DNA of 21,038 bases, taken from NCBI RefSeq assembly GCF_002091755.1, contig NZ_BDAI01000024.1, positions 1-21,038 on the forward strand, read 5' to 3'. The translations under genes were made by a program, and so were the position numbers. Below are positions 14,169 through 21,038 of this stretch, piece after piece (the stretch's first letter is position 1; each line of letters begins with the position of its first letter). Under the pieces are notes generated by a model, which was not told the origin of the DNA, ran no database searches, and worked only from the letters and a program-made list of their open reading frames with translations. The stretch is from Pseudomonas nitroreducens NBRC 12694. GTDB lineage: Bacteria > Pseudomonadota > Gammaproteobacteria > Pseudomonadales > Pseudomonadaceae.

Positions 14169-15353
14169 ATGTCCAAGAAATCCCGCTCCAGGCTCTGGTT
14201 CCTGGTCCACAGCTGGCTGGCCCTGCCCATCTGGTTCTTCGTGTTCCTGGTGTGCATCACCGGCACCCTGGCCACGGTGAGCCAGGAGATTGTCTGGCTG
14301 GCCGATCCGTCCGTGCGCGCCAATCCGCCGGATGATGACGCCCAACGCCTGGGCTACGATCAGGTACTCGCCGCCATGGCCCAGCAGCAACCGCAGGCCG
14401 CCGTGCGCATGATCAGCGCACCCAGCGAAACGCATTTTGCGCTGCGAGTCAGCGTCACCTATCCCGACAGCGCTACCGCCATGCTCTACGTGAACCCCTA
14501 TACCGGGGTCATCCAGGGCAAGATGCCGCTGTTCGACTTCCGCCAGTTCACCCGTGCACTGCATGGCTGGTGGCTGGTGCCCTTCAACCACGGTTTCAGC
14601 TGGGGCTGGTACCTGGTCTCGCTGCTCGGTTTGCCGATGCTCGCCTCGCTGGTCACCGGCCTGGTGGTGTACAAGCGCTTCTGGCGCGGCTTCCTCAAGC
14701 CGACCCTGCGCCTGCGCCAGGGCGCGCGCATCTTCTGGGGCGACATGCACCGGCTGATGGGTATCTGGTCGATCTGGTTCATCGCAGTGATTTCCATCAC
14801 CGGCACCTGGTTCCTGATCCAGGCGGTGCTGTTCGACAACAGCATTTCCATCTCCAGCGAGGGCGTACCGACCATCATCCAGCGCGACAGCATCCCACTG
14901 GGCGTGGACGGCAAGGCGCCACCGCGCATCGGCCTGGACGCCGCCGTGCTGTCCGCGCAGCAACGGATTCCCGGCTTCGAGCCGACCTTCTTCCGCCTGC
15001 CCTCCAGCGCCTACGACCCGGTGACGATCTTCGGCAAGGCCTGGTACCCGCTGATGTCCGAAAGCGCCCAGGTGAATCCCTATGACGGCAGCATCGCCTC
15101 GACTCGCCTGCTGGGCGACCGCTCGGGCCTGGAGTTCGTCACCGAGTCCATGCGCCCGCTGCACACCGGCGATTTCGGTGGCGTGTGGGTCAAGCTGATC
15201 TGGTTCGTGTTCGGCCTGATCCTCAGCATGATGGTGCTCAGCGGCCTGATGATCTGGAGCAAGCGCACCCTGATCGCCACCGCCAAGGAACTGAAGAAGC
15301 AGAAAGCCCGCGAGCGCATCGCTGTCGCGGCCACCGCGGAGGCCAGCCAATGA
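14169..15353 (+). CDS. PepSY-associated transmembrane protein (PepSY_TM/PiuB type)
   Basis: 394-residue inner-membrane protein with four membrane segments: about 16-38, 147-168, 198-222 and 341-363. The layout is that of the PepSY_TM family: first helix preceded by LVHSWLALP, a periplasmic loop with PepSY-like VNPYTGVIQGK (108-118), a His-bearing junction MHRLMGIWSIW before the third helix, a second PepSY-like loop (VNPYDGS, 302-308), and a last helix followed by a basic cytoplasmic tail. Relatives are commonly encoded next to TonB receptors and iron or other metal uptake genes, and some are proposed inner-membrane reductases or siderophore-iron release factors. The ribosome binding site is poor. 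The stop overlaps the next start (ATGA). Confidence 0.88.
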   Translation: MSKKSRSRLWFLVHSWLALPIWFFVFLVCITGTLATVSQEIVWLADPSVRANPPDDDAQRLGYDQVLAAMAQQQPQAAVRMISAPSETHFALRVSVTYPDSATAMLYVNPYTGVIQGKMPLFDFRQFTRALHGWWLVPFNHGFSWGWYLVSLLGLPMLASLVTGLVVYKRFWRGFLKPTLRLRQGARIFWGDMHRLMGIWSIWFIAVISITGTWFLIQAVLFDNSISISSEGVPTIIQRDSIPLGVDGKAPPRIGLDAAVLSAQQRIPGFEPTFFRLPSSAYDPVTIFGKAWYPLMSESAQVNPYDGSIASTRLLGDRSGLEFVTESMRPLHTGDFGGVWVKLIWFVFGLILSMMVLSGLMIWSKRTLIATAKELKKQKARERIAVAATAEASQ

Positions 15354-15874
15354 GCGGCAACAGCAAGCTGCGCCGCCTATGGCTGCGTTGGCGTTTCCAC
15401 CTCAGCGCCCTGTTGGTGCTGATTCCCCTGGGCTTCATGCCGCAGTACTTCCACGAGGCGAAACTGGACCGTGGCCTGCGCGGCCTGGGCGAGCGCGAGA
15501 TCGGCAATCTGCAGGTCGGCCCCTGGACCGCGCGCATGGCCGAATGGGAAGTCGGCGAACCGGAAGACGAAGGCCGCGCCGGCTTCGTCAAGGCCTTTAC
15601 CCTGGCCCTCTGCGACAGCTGCTCTGCACAGGTGAAGGCCGCCTACCTGCGTATCGGCGAACCGCGCAGCCTGCGGGCCGCCGGCGGGCTGTTCGCCGGT
15701 ACGCCGCACCAGCAGTTCGCGGAAGTCACGATCCCGGCTCGGGTCACCCCGGCCGACAAGCTGTGGCTGACCGTGGAAGGCTGGGATGGCGCCGTGCACC
15801 AGGCGCAGATCCCTCTCGACCAGGCCACGCCTTCGCTGGTGGCCTGGCTGGAAAAGACCCGGAGCAATCGATGA
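15350..15874 (+). CDS. Membrane-anchored periplasmic protein (DUF6162-like)
   Basis: 174 residues. A short basic N-terminus (SKLRRLWLRWR) leads into one hydrophobic segment at about 16-31, probably a non-cleaved anchor, leaving residues 35-174 in the periplasm. The soluble part contains the pair CDSC (about 87-90), which might bind metal or form a disulphide, and beta-rich stretches (EVTIPARVTPADKLWLTVEGWDG). From memory of gene neighbourhoods this resembles DUF6162 proteins that accompany PepSY_TM proteins in Pseudomonas; I hold that family name loosely. GGAGG at 15338-15342 serves ATG 15350, which overlaps the PepSY stop by ATGA; its own stop overlaps the next start the same way, so the three genes are tightly coupled. 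Function: probably an accessory of the PepSY protein in metal handling. Confidence 0.8.
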   Translation: MSGNSKLRRLWLRWRFHLSALLVLIPLGFMPQYFHEAKLDRGLRGLGEREIGNLQVGPWTARMAEWEVGEPEDEGRAGFVKAFTLALCDSCSAQVKAAYLRIGEPRSLRAAGGLFAGTPHQQFAEVTIPARVTPADKLWLTVEGWDGAVHQAQIPLDQATPSLVAWLEKTRSNR

Positions 15875-16194
15875 AAGCGATCATCAAGCACAGCGCCCTG
15901 CTGCTCGGCCTGGCCGCCAGCGCCAGCGCCCTGGCCCACGCGCCCTTCTGCGAATGCACGGCGCTGGATGCCGAGACCATCCGCTGCGTTGGCGGCTTCA
16001 CCGACGGCAGCGACGCCCCGGGTGTGACCCTGGACGTGATGAGCGCCGCCGACAACCGGGTGCTGGCCCCCGGCAGGCTGGGCGCGGATTCCAGCTTGAC
16101 CTTCAAGCGCCCCGGCGAGGACTTCTACATCCTCTTCGATGTCGGGCCGGGCTATCAGGTGGAAGTCGAGCCAAGCGAGATCCGGGGGCTCTGA
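15871..16194 (+). CDS. Small exported Cys/His protein, possible metal carrier
   Basis: 107 residues. A Sec signal is predicted at 1-22 (cleavage after ALA), leaving a mature protein of about 85 residues that begins HAPFCECTALDAETIRC. The new N-terminus would thus be a histidine, followed by C27 and C29 (a CxC pair) and C39. The rest is a small beta-sandwich-like domain (GVTLDVMSAAD, SSLTFKRPGEDFYILFDVGPGYQVEV) resembling carboxypeptidase-regulatory or CopC-like folds. GGAG at 15861-15864 precedes the start, which overlaps the previous stop (ATGA). As last gene of the PepSY operon it may be a periplasmic metal donor or acceptor; which metal is unknown. Confidence 0.82.
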   Translation: MKAIIKHSALLLGLAASASALAHAPFCECTALDAETIRCVGGFTDGSDAPGVTLDVMSAADNRVLAPGRLGADSSLTFKRPGEDFYILFDVGPGYQVEVEPSEIRGL

Positions 16195-16228
16195 GCGCAA
16201 TCAGCCGAGCCCCCGTCCGGGAAGCGAG

Positions 16229-16250
16229 GGTGCGCCAATAGCGGCGCACC
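16229..16250. terminator. Shared hairpin between convergent operons
   Basis: Perfect 8-bp stem: GGTGCGCC 16229-16236 and GGCGCACC 16243-16250, loop AATAGC. It sits in the 61-bp gap between the ends of the plus-strand PepSY operon and the minus-strand hut operon, five bases beyond the permease stop. There is no T-tract on either strand. Confidence 0.6.
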
Positions 16251-16255
16251 GTCCC

Positions 16256-17668
16256 TCAGGCAGCGGAGGACTCGCCCTGCCCCGGCAGCACCAGCGCGGC
16301 CGGCACTGAGCGTTGACTCCTGGCGGCCAGCCAGTAGTAGGCCAAGGCCGGCAGCAGCAGGCCGATAAGCCAGGAGATATCCACGCCCCCCAGCGTCTCC
16401 ACCAACGGCCCGGTGTAGAAACCGCTGTCGATGAAGGGCATCTGCACCAGCACACCGAAGCAGTAGACGCCGATGCCGGTCCAGTTCCAGCGGCCATAGC
16501 GGCCGTCGGGATCGGACAGCGCGGGGATGTCATAGCGCTCGCGGGTAATGCAGTAGTAGTCCACCAGGTTGATCGCGCTCCACGGCGTGAAGAACGCCAG
16601 CAGGAACAGCAGGAACGACTTGAACGCGGCCAGGAAAGAGTGCTGCCCGGCCAGCGCCAGGCCGGTGGAAAGGCCGACGATCACCAGCACGAACAGCAGA
16701 CGCTGCAGGTGCGTGACCTTCAACTGGCCACGGAAGCCGCTGATGATGGTGGCGATGCACATGAAGCTGCCATAGGCGTTCAACGTCGCGATGGTCACCT
16801 TGCCGAAGGCCACGCTGAAGAACAGTGCGGACGCCATCATGCCACTCGCCCCCAGGCCGACCACGTAAGCCACCGGCTGCCCGGAGAACTCCTTGCCGGC
16901 CAGCGCCGCGGCGAACACGCCGAGGACCATGGACGTCTGCGAACCGAGCACCGAGCCAAGGCCCACCGCGAAGAAGGTCTTCGGCGACGAGGTTTCGCTC
17001 GGCAGGTAGCGCGAGTAGTCCGCCACGTAGGGCCCGAAGGCGATCTGCCAGGACGCCGCCAGGGAAACGGCGAGCAGGAAGGTGTTCCAGGCGAAGTGGC
17101 GGTTCTCCAGCAGCACGCCGATGTCGTTGACCGACAGCAGACGCACGAACAGGTAGGCGAAGGCGACGATGCCCAGCACGCTGGCGGCCTTGCCCAGCCA
17201 GTGGATCACCCGGTAACCGCAGACTGTCACCGCGACGATGACCGCCGCGAACATCAGGATGCCGACGGTATCGCTGACATGGGCCAACTGGCCGATGGCC
17301 TGGCCCGCCAGCACCGTGCCGGTGGCGTTGAAGCCGACGTACATCACGCAGACCAGCACCAGCGGGATCACTGCGCCGAACACGCCGAATTGCACGCGGC
17401 TGGAGATCATCTGCGGCAGACCGAGCTTGGGCCCCTGGGCGCCGTGCAGCGCCATCACCACGCCGCCGAATATCTGCCCGATGAGCAGGCCGATCAGCGA
17501 CCAGAACACATCGCCGCCCAGCACCACCGCCAGCGCGCCGGTGACGATGGCGGTGATCTGCAGGTTGCAGCCGAACCACAGAGTGAACTGGCTGAACAGG
17601 CGGCCGTGCCGTTCAGCCTGGGGAATGTAATCGATGGAGCGGGTTTCGATCAGGGACTTACCAGCCAT
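16256..17668 (-). CDS. hutT: NCS1-family permease, likely urocanate transporter
   Basis: 470-residue inner-membrane transporter of the nucleobase:cation symporter-1 (cytosine/purine permease, CodB-like) family, with about 12 hydrophobic segments. NCS1 features include FTLWFGCNLQITAIVTGALA at about 28-47, the AASWQIAFGPYVADYSRYLP stretch about 205-224, FGKVTIATLNAYGSFM, and FFTPWSAINLVDYYCITRERYD. It closely recalls the NCS1 permease next to hutU in P. aeruginosa, the counterpart of the P. fluorescens urocanate transporter HutTu, so urocanate (or a related imidazole acid) is the best substrate guess; the symbol is provisional. AGGAG precedes ATG 17668. It is last in the leftward hut operon, 107 bp after the acyl-CoA dehydrogenase. 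Confidence 0.92.
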   Translation of the reverse strand: MAGKSLIETRSIDYIPQAERHGRLFSQFTLWFGCNLQITAIVTGALAVVLGGDVFWSLIGLLIGQIFGGVVMALHGAQGPKLGLPQMISSRVQFGVFGAVIPLVLVCVMYVGFNATGTVLAGQAIGQLAHVSDTVGILMFAAVIVAVTVCGYRVIHWLGKAASVLGIVAFAYLFVRLLSVNDIGVLLENRHFAWNTFLLAVSLAASWQIAFGPYVADYSRYLPSETSSPKTFFAVGLGSVLGSQTSMVLGVFAAALAGKEFSGQPVAYVVGLGASGMMASALFFSVAFGKVTIATLNAYGSFMCIATIISGFRGQLKVTHLQRLLFVLVIVGLSTGLALAGQHSFLAAFKSFLLFLLAFFTPWSAINLVDYYCITRERYDIPALSDPDGRYGRWNWTGIGVYCFGVLVQMPFIDSGFYTGPLVETLGGVDISWLIGLLLPALAYYWLAARSQRSVPAALVLPGQGESSAA

Positions 17669-17741
17669 GAAGCGTTCTCCTCGCCGCCGGACGTTCGCCC
17701 AGCCGCGCTGTTGTTGTTATGCACAGCGTTTCCTGATTCGC

Positions 17742-17766
17742 CGGGGCGGCAGCGGAGGCCGCCCCG
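17742..17766 (-). terminator. Intercistronic hairpin after the acyl-CoA dehydrogenase
   Basis: Perfect 9-bp stem: CGGGGCGGC 17742-17750 and GCCGCCCCG 17758-17766, seven-base loop, nine bases beyond the dehydrogenase stop. No T-tract follows in the direction of transcription. It may be an mRNA-processing or partial termination point that sets permease expression apart from the enzymes. Confidence 0.5.
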
Positions 17767-17775
17767 TACCTGCCG

Positions 17776-18921
17776 TCAATGGCGGGCGGCATCCAGCACG
17801 GCGCGGGAGATGATGATCTTCTGCACCTCGGAGGTTCCCTCGAAGATCCGCAGGATTCGCGCGTCGCGCACGAAGCGCTCCAGCGGCAGGTCGCGGATGT
17901 AGCCGTAACCGCCGTGCAGTTGCAGCGCGGCGTCGGTGATGAAGCCGCAGGCCTCGGCGGCGAACAATTTGGCGGTCGCCGACTCGAGGCTGAAGCGCTC
18001 GCCGCTGTCACGCCGCGCGGCGGCCTGCTGGGTAAGCAGGCGCGCGGCCTGGAACTGCGCGTGCATATCGGCGATGCGCCACTGGGTGCCCTGGTAAGCC
18101 GACAACGGCTTGGTGCCGATCTGCCGCTCATCCACCCACTTCAAGGCGTACTCCATGGCCGCGCGGGCGATGCCCAGCGACATGGCGGCGACTTCCACGC
18201 GGCCGCGATCCAGCACTTCCATGGCGGTGCGGAAGCCCTGGTTTTCCTCGCCCAGCAGCGCATCCGCCGGCAGCCAGCAGTCCAGCGCCAGCTCGTAGAT
18301 GGTGCTGCCGCGCAGGCCCATGGTCTTTTCCGGGTTGGCGAAGGTGACGCCGGCGGTGCCCTTGGGAATCAGGAAGGCGCTGATGCCACGGGCGCCGGCC
18401 TCCGGGTCGGTCTTGGCGTAGAGCACGATGAAGTCGGCTTCGCGGGCATTGGTGATGTAGTGCTTGCTGCCGCGAATCCGCCAGCCGCCGGTCTCGCGCA
18501 CGGCACGGGTGCGCATGTCCGCCGGGTTGGAGCCGGCTGCCGGTTCGGTCAGGCCGAAGGCGCCGAGCAGCTCACCGCTGGCACAGCGCGGCAGCCATTC
18601 CTGGCGTTGCTCCTCGGTGCCGCCGATGAGGATCGAATCGGTGGCGAGGAAGTGTGCGGTCAACGCTGACGCAGTGGAGGCGCAGGCCGCCGATACCGCC
18701 TCGACCACCCGGCTCATGGCCAGGCTGCCGATGCCGAAGCCGCCATAGGTTTCCGGCAGGTTGATGCCCATGAAGCCCAGCTCGCCGAGGGCCTGCAGGC
18801 TTTCGGCGCAGAAGACCTCTTCTTCGTCATAGCGCTGGGCGTTGGCGGCCAGCACGTCGCGGCATACCCGCTCGGCGGAGTCGACGATGGCCAGTTCGGT
18901 GGCGTCGATATCGAAGTTCAT
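17776..18921 (-). CDS. Acyl-CoA dehydrogenase family flavoprotein
   Basis: 381 residues, full-length ACAD fold; cytoplasmic, FAD-dependent desaturation of an acyl-CoA at alpha-beta, with electrons passed to ETF. Landmarks: FGLTEPAAGS at 122-131 and KHYITNA at 153-159 in the FAD/substrate site, LQLHGGYGYIRDLPLER near the C-terminus, and catalytic-base candidate E361 in IFEGTSEVQ. The overall look is of short-chain/butyryl-type enzymes; the acyl group is not predictable by eye. ATG 18921 overlaps the stop of the preceding CoA-transferase (ATGA) and has AGGAG upstream, so the two are translationally coupled. Their place between hutU and its permease suggests the substrate may be an imidazole acid such as imidazolepropionyl-CoA. 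CaiA of carnitine metabolism, an ACAD paired with a class III CoA-transferase, is an instructive parallel. Confidence 0.93.
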   Translation of the reverse strand: MNFDIDATELAIVDSAERVCRDVLAANAQRYDEEEVFCAESLQALGELGFMGINLPETYGGFGIGSLAMSRVVEAVSAACASTASALTAHFLATDSILIGGTEEQRQEWLPRCASGELLGAFGLTEPAAGSNPADMRTRAVRETGGWRIRGSKHYITNAREADFIVLYAKTDPEAGARGISAFLIPKGTAGVTFANPEKTMGLRGSTIYELALDCWLPADALLGEENQGFRTAMEVLDRGRVEVAAMSLGIARAAMEYALKWVDERQIGTKPLSAYQGTQWRIADMHAQFQAARLLTQQAAARRDSGERFSLESATAKLFAAEACGFITDAALQLHGGYGYIRDLPLERFVRDARILRIFEGTSEVQKIIISRAVLDAARH

Positions 18922-20090
18922 TGCACAGCTCCTGCTTTATTCGTGAGGCCGAACGCGGCATTGGCTTCGCCCAATCGGGGAGCGCGCGTCGCGGCGTGGG
19001 GCTTGCGCCCGTTGAAGTAGACCGGTTGCGGCACCAGTGGCGGCTGGCCGTCGGCCGGCTGCACCAGCAGTTGGCGAACCTGCGCCTGTTCGCTGCCGGT
19101 GGCCTCGGCGAGGTTCCATACCGGCGAGGCCGGCACGCCGGCATCCAGCAGCAGGTCGCAGGCCTGCTCGACGCTGCGCTGGCCAGTCCAGGCCTCGATC
19201 TCGGCACGCAATGCCTGTTCGTTGCGGGTGCGCGAGGGGTCGTCGGCAAAGCGCGGATCGTCGGCCAGTTCGCCGCGACCGATGCTTTCGCAGAAGCGCC
19301 GGAACAGCTTGTCGCTGGCCACCGCGATCACCACCAGGCCGTCGGCGGCGCGGTAGGTGTCGAACGGCGTCGACACCGGGTGGCGGTTACCCACCAGCCC
19401 CGGCGCCCTGCCGTGGGCGAACAGGTTGGACAGGCCGGTCATCTGCAGGCTGACCAGCACGTCGAACATCGCCACGTCGATGTACTGCGCGCTGCTGCCC
19501 TGGTGCTCGCGGGCGAACAGAGCACTGCTGATCGCCCAGGCCGCATAGACGCCGGCGCACAGGTCGCCGAGTGCTTCGCCGCTGCGGGTCGGCCCGGTCT
19601 CGGGGAAACCGCTGACGCTCATCAGCCCGGACATCGCCTGGGCGACGATGTCGTAGGCCGGGCGGCGCGACAGTGGGCCGTTCTGGCCGAAACCGGAAAT
19701 GCTCGCGTAGATCAGCTTCGGGTTGTGCTGCCTGAGGCTGTCGAAATCGATGCCCAGGCGCTGCGTGACGCCGGGGCGGAAGTTTTCCACCACCACATCG
19801 GCGTCCGCCACCAGGTCATAGAAACGTTGCAGGTCTTCCGGCGCCTTGAAGTCCAGTTCGACGCTGCGCTTGCCACGGTTGATCAAGCCGAAATAGACAC
19901 TTTCACCGTCCTTGAACGGGCCGAGGTGGCGGCTGTCGTCACCGTGCCCGGGCACCTCGAACTTGATCACCTCGGCACCGAGATCGGCGAGCATCGCGGT
20001 GCAGTGCGGCCCGGCCAGCACGCGGCTCAGGTCCAGTACGCGCACACCATTCAGCGGCTGTGGTGTGGGCAGTTCAGTCACATTGCTCAT
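18918..20090 (-). CDS. Class III CoA-transferase (CaiB/BaiF family)
   Basis: 390 residues, full length; cytoplasmic. Family III CoA-transferases move CoA between carboxylic acids, typically from a thioester product to the next free acid. Visible motifs: N-terminal GVRVLDLSRVLAGPHC at 15-30, DLGAEVIKFE at 36-45, NRGKRSVELD at 71-80, VVENFRPG at 100-107, SISGFGQNGP at 130-139 and the active-site segment EALGDLCAG with catalytic-Asp candidate D176. The start at 20090 follows GAGGAA on the minus strand and lies only 10 bp after the hutU stop; the 3' end overlaps the dehydrogenase by ATGA. Specificity is unknown. Position and pairing suggest activation of an acid that enters or leaves urocanate metabolism; a glutarate- or carnitine-type acid is the main alternative. 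Confidence 0.93.
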   Translation of the reverse strand: MSNVTELPTPQPLNGVRVLDLSRVLAGPHCTAMLADLGAEVIKFEVPGHGDDSRHLGPFKDGESVYFGLINRGKRSVELDFKAPEDLQRFYDLVADADVVVENFRPGVTQRLGIDFDSLRQHNPKLIYASISGFGQNGPLSRRPAYDIVAQAMSGLMSVSGFPETGPTRSGEALGDLCAGVYAAWAISSALFAREHQGSSAQYIDVAMFDVLVSLQMTGLSNLFAHGRAPGLVGNRHPVSTPFDTYRAADGLVVIAVASDKLFRRFCESIGRGELADDPRFADDPSRTRNEQALRAEIEAWTGQRSVEQACDLLLDAGVPASPVWNLAEATGSEQAQVRQLLVQPADGQPPLVPQPVYFNGRKPHAATRAPRLGEANAAFGLTNKAGAVQ

Positions 20091-20100
20091 GCTCGATTCC

Positions 20101-21038
20101 TCAGCCGGTGATCATCGGCAGGTTCAGGCCCTGCTCCTTGGCGCAGTCGATGGCGATCTGGTAGCCCGCATCGGCATGGCGCATCACGCCGGTGCCTGGG
20201 TCGTTGGTCAGTACGCGGGCGATGCGCTCGGCAGCTTCGTCGGTGCCGTCGCAGACGATCACCATCCCCGAGTGCTGGGAGAAACCCATGCCCACGCCGC
20301 CGCCGTGGTGCAGCGAGACCCAGGTGGCGCCGCTGGCGGTGTTCAGCAGGGCGTTGAGCAGCGGCCAGTCGGACACGGCGTCGGAGCCGTCGCGCATGGC
20401 TTCGGTCTCGCGGTTGGGGCTGGACACCGAGCCGGAGTCGAGGTGGTCGCGGCCGATCACGATCGGTGCTTTCAGCTCGCCGCTGCGGACCATTTCGTTG
20501 AATGCCAGGCCGAGTTTGGCGCGCTGGCCCAGGCCGACCCAGCAGATGCGCGCCGGCAGACCCTGGAAGCTGATGCGCTCACGCGCCATGTCCAGCCAGT
20601 TGTGCAGGTGGGCGTCGTCGGCGATCAGCTCCTTGACCTTGGCGTCGGTCTTGTAGATGTCCTCGGCGTCACCGGACAGCGCGGCCCAGCGGAACGGGCC
20701 GACGCCGCGGCAGAACAGCGGGCGGATGTAGGCAGGGACGAAACCAGGGAAGTCGAAGGCGTTGGTGACGCCCTCTTCCTTGGCCATCTGGCGGATGTTG
20801 TTGCCGTAATCGAAGGTCGGCACGCCCTGCTTCTGGAATTCCAGCATGGCGTTGACGTGCACGGCCATGGATTGCTTGGCGGCCTTGACCACGGCGGCCG
20901 GGTCGGTCTGCGCGCGGTCGCGGTACTGCTCCCAGGTCCAGCCGGCCGGCAGGTAGCCGTTGAGCGGGTCGTGGGCGGAGGTCTGGTCGGTCACCATGTC
21001 CGGGCGCACGCCGCGCTGGATCAGCTCCGGGAGGATTT
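20101..21038 (-). CDS. hutU: Urocanate hydratase (urocanase), C-terminal part
   Basis: Partial: the frame stays open to the right window edge, so about 312 C-terminal codons are present and the N-terminal part lies beyond. HutU is cytosolic, uses tightly bound NAD+ as electrophile and hydrates urocanate to 4-imidazolone-5-propionate, the second step of histidine breakdown. Recognised segments: RGVRPDMVTDQTSAHDP (NAD-domain region), FVPAYIRPLFCRG, the cysteine-bearing GLPARICWVGLGQR near the active site, PNRETEAMRDGSDAVSDW and the glycine-rich HHGGGVGMGFSQHSG. A GTG at 21007-21009 is an internal codon, not a start. No defect is seen in the visible part. It is followed at 10 bp by the CoA-transferase, placing that gene pair in the hut operon. 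Confidence 0.97.
   Translation of the reverse strand, partial: ILPELIQRGVRPDMVTDQTSAHDPLNGYLPAGWTWEQYRDRAQTDPAAVVKAAKQSMAVHVNAMLEFQKQGVPTFDYGNNIRQMAKEEGVTNAFDFPGFVPAYIRPLFCRGVGPFRWAALSGDAEDIYKTDAKVKELIADDAHLHNWLDMARERISFQGLPARICWVGLGQRAKLGLAFNEMVRSGELKAPIVIGRDHLDSGSVSSPNRETEAMRDGSDAVSDWPLLNALLNTASGATWVSLHHGGGVGMGFSQHSGMVIVCDGTDEAAERIARVLTNDPGTGVMRHADAGYQIAIDCAKEQGLNLPMITG

Noticed and set aside
20101..21009. Complete short urocanase-like gene starting at GTG 21007-21009
   Set aside because: The urocanase sequence continues in frame upstream to the window edge, so this is an internal codon of a longer gene.
1..21038. CRISPR array, tRNA/rRNA genes, transposon ends or integrase
   Set aside because: No regularly spaced repeats, tRNA-like cloverleaf, rRNA signature or recombinase motif was seen when reading both strands.

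Overview
The window is GC-rich, gene-dense chromosomal DNA of a pseudomonad. The evidence is protein-level resemblance to Pseudomonas homologues (SpdH, PotABC/YdcTUV-type transporter, HutU with its NCS1 permease, XenA-like flavoenzyme), strong third-position GC bias, and intergenic hairpins typical of that genus. The species cannot be fixed from sequence alone. I see no tRNA, rRNA, CRISPR array, IS element or prophage gene.

Layout. (1) 153-7061, plus strand: ATPase and two permeases of a polyamine-type ABC importer (YdcTUV-like; the binding protein is probably just left of the window), a gamma-aminobutyraldehyde dehydrogenase (PatD), a Tat-exported spermidine dehydrogenase (SpdH) and a small secreted NTF2/SnoaL-fold protein. 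Together they read as a spermidine/putrescine-to-GABA module: SpdH releases 4-aminobutyraldehyde (1-pyrroline) and PatD oxidises it to GABA. (2) 7062-8846: a hairpin-rich gap, an unusual soluble receptor with its chemotaxis signalling hairpin N-terminal and a Cache-like sensor C-terminal, then a convergent 109-residue protein of unknown function. (3) 9195-11511, plus: a three-gene set (membrane-anchored PEGA-domain protein, TssQ-type T6SS-associated lipoprotein, unknown exported protein) with a promoter candidate in front and a strong hairpin behind. (4) 11571-12677, minus: an Old Yellow Enzyme of the XenA/YqjM class. (5) 12944-16194: two divergent operons with a probable metal-handling role. 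Leftward are a DUF4198 periplasmic protein and a miniature Fur-type winged-helix protein; rightward are a PepSY-TM protein, a membrane-anchored DUF6162-like protein and a small exported Cys/His protein. All genes inside each operon overlap by ATGA.

(6) 16256-21038, minus: urocanase HutU (N-terminus beyond the window), then a class III CoA-transferase, an acyl-CoA dehydrogenase and an NCS1 permease of the type found beside hutU in Pseudomonas. The CoA-transferase/dehydrogenase pair inside a histidine/urocanate operon is the most intriguing arrangement here. It would suit a CoA-dependent route that desaturates imidazolepropionate (dihydrourocanate) to urocanate, which HutU then consumes; this is a hypothesis from gene order and enzyme family only.
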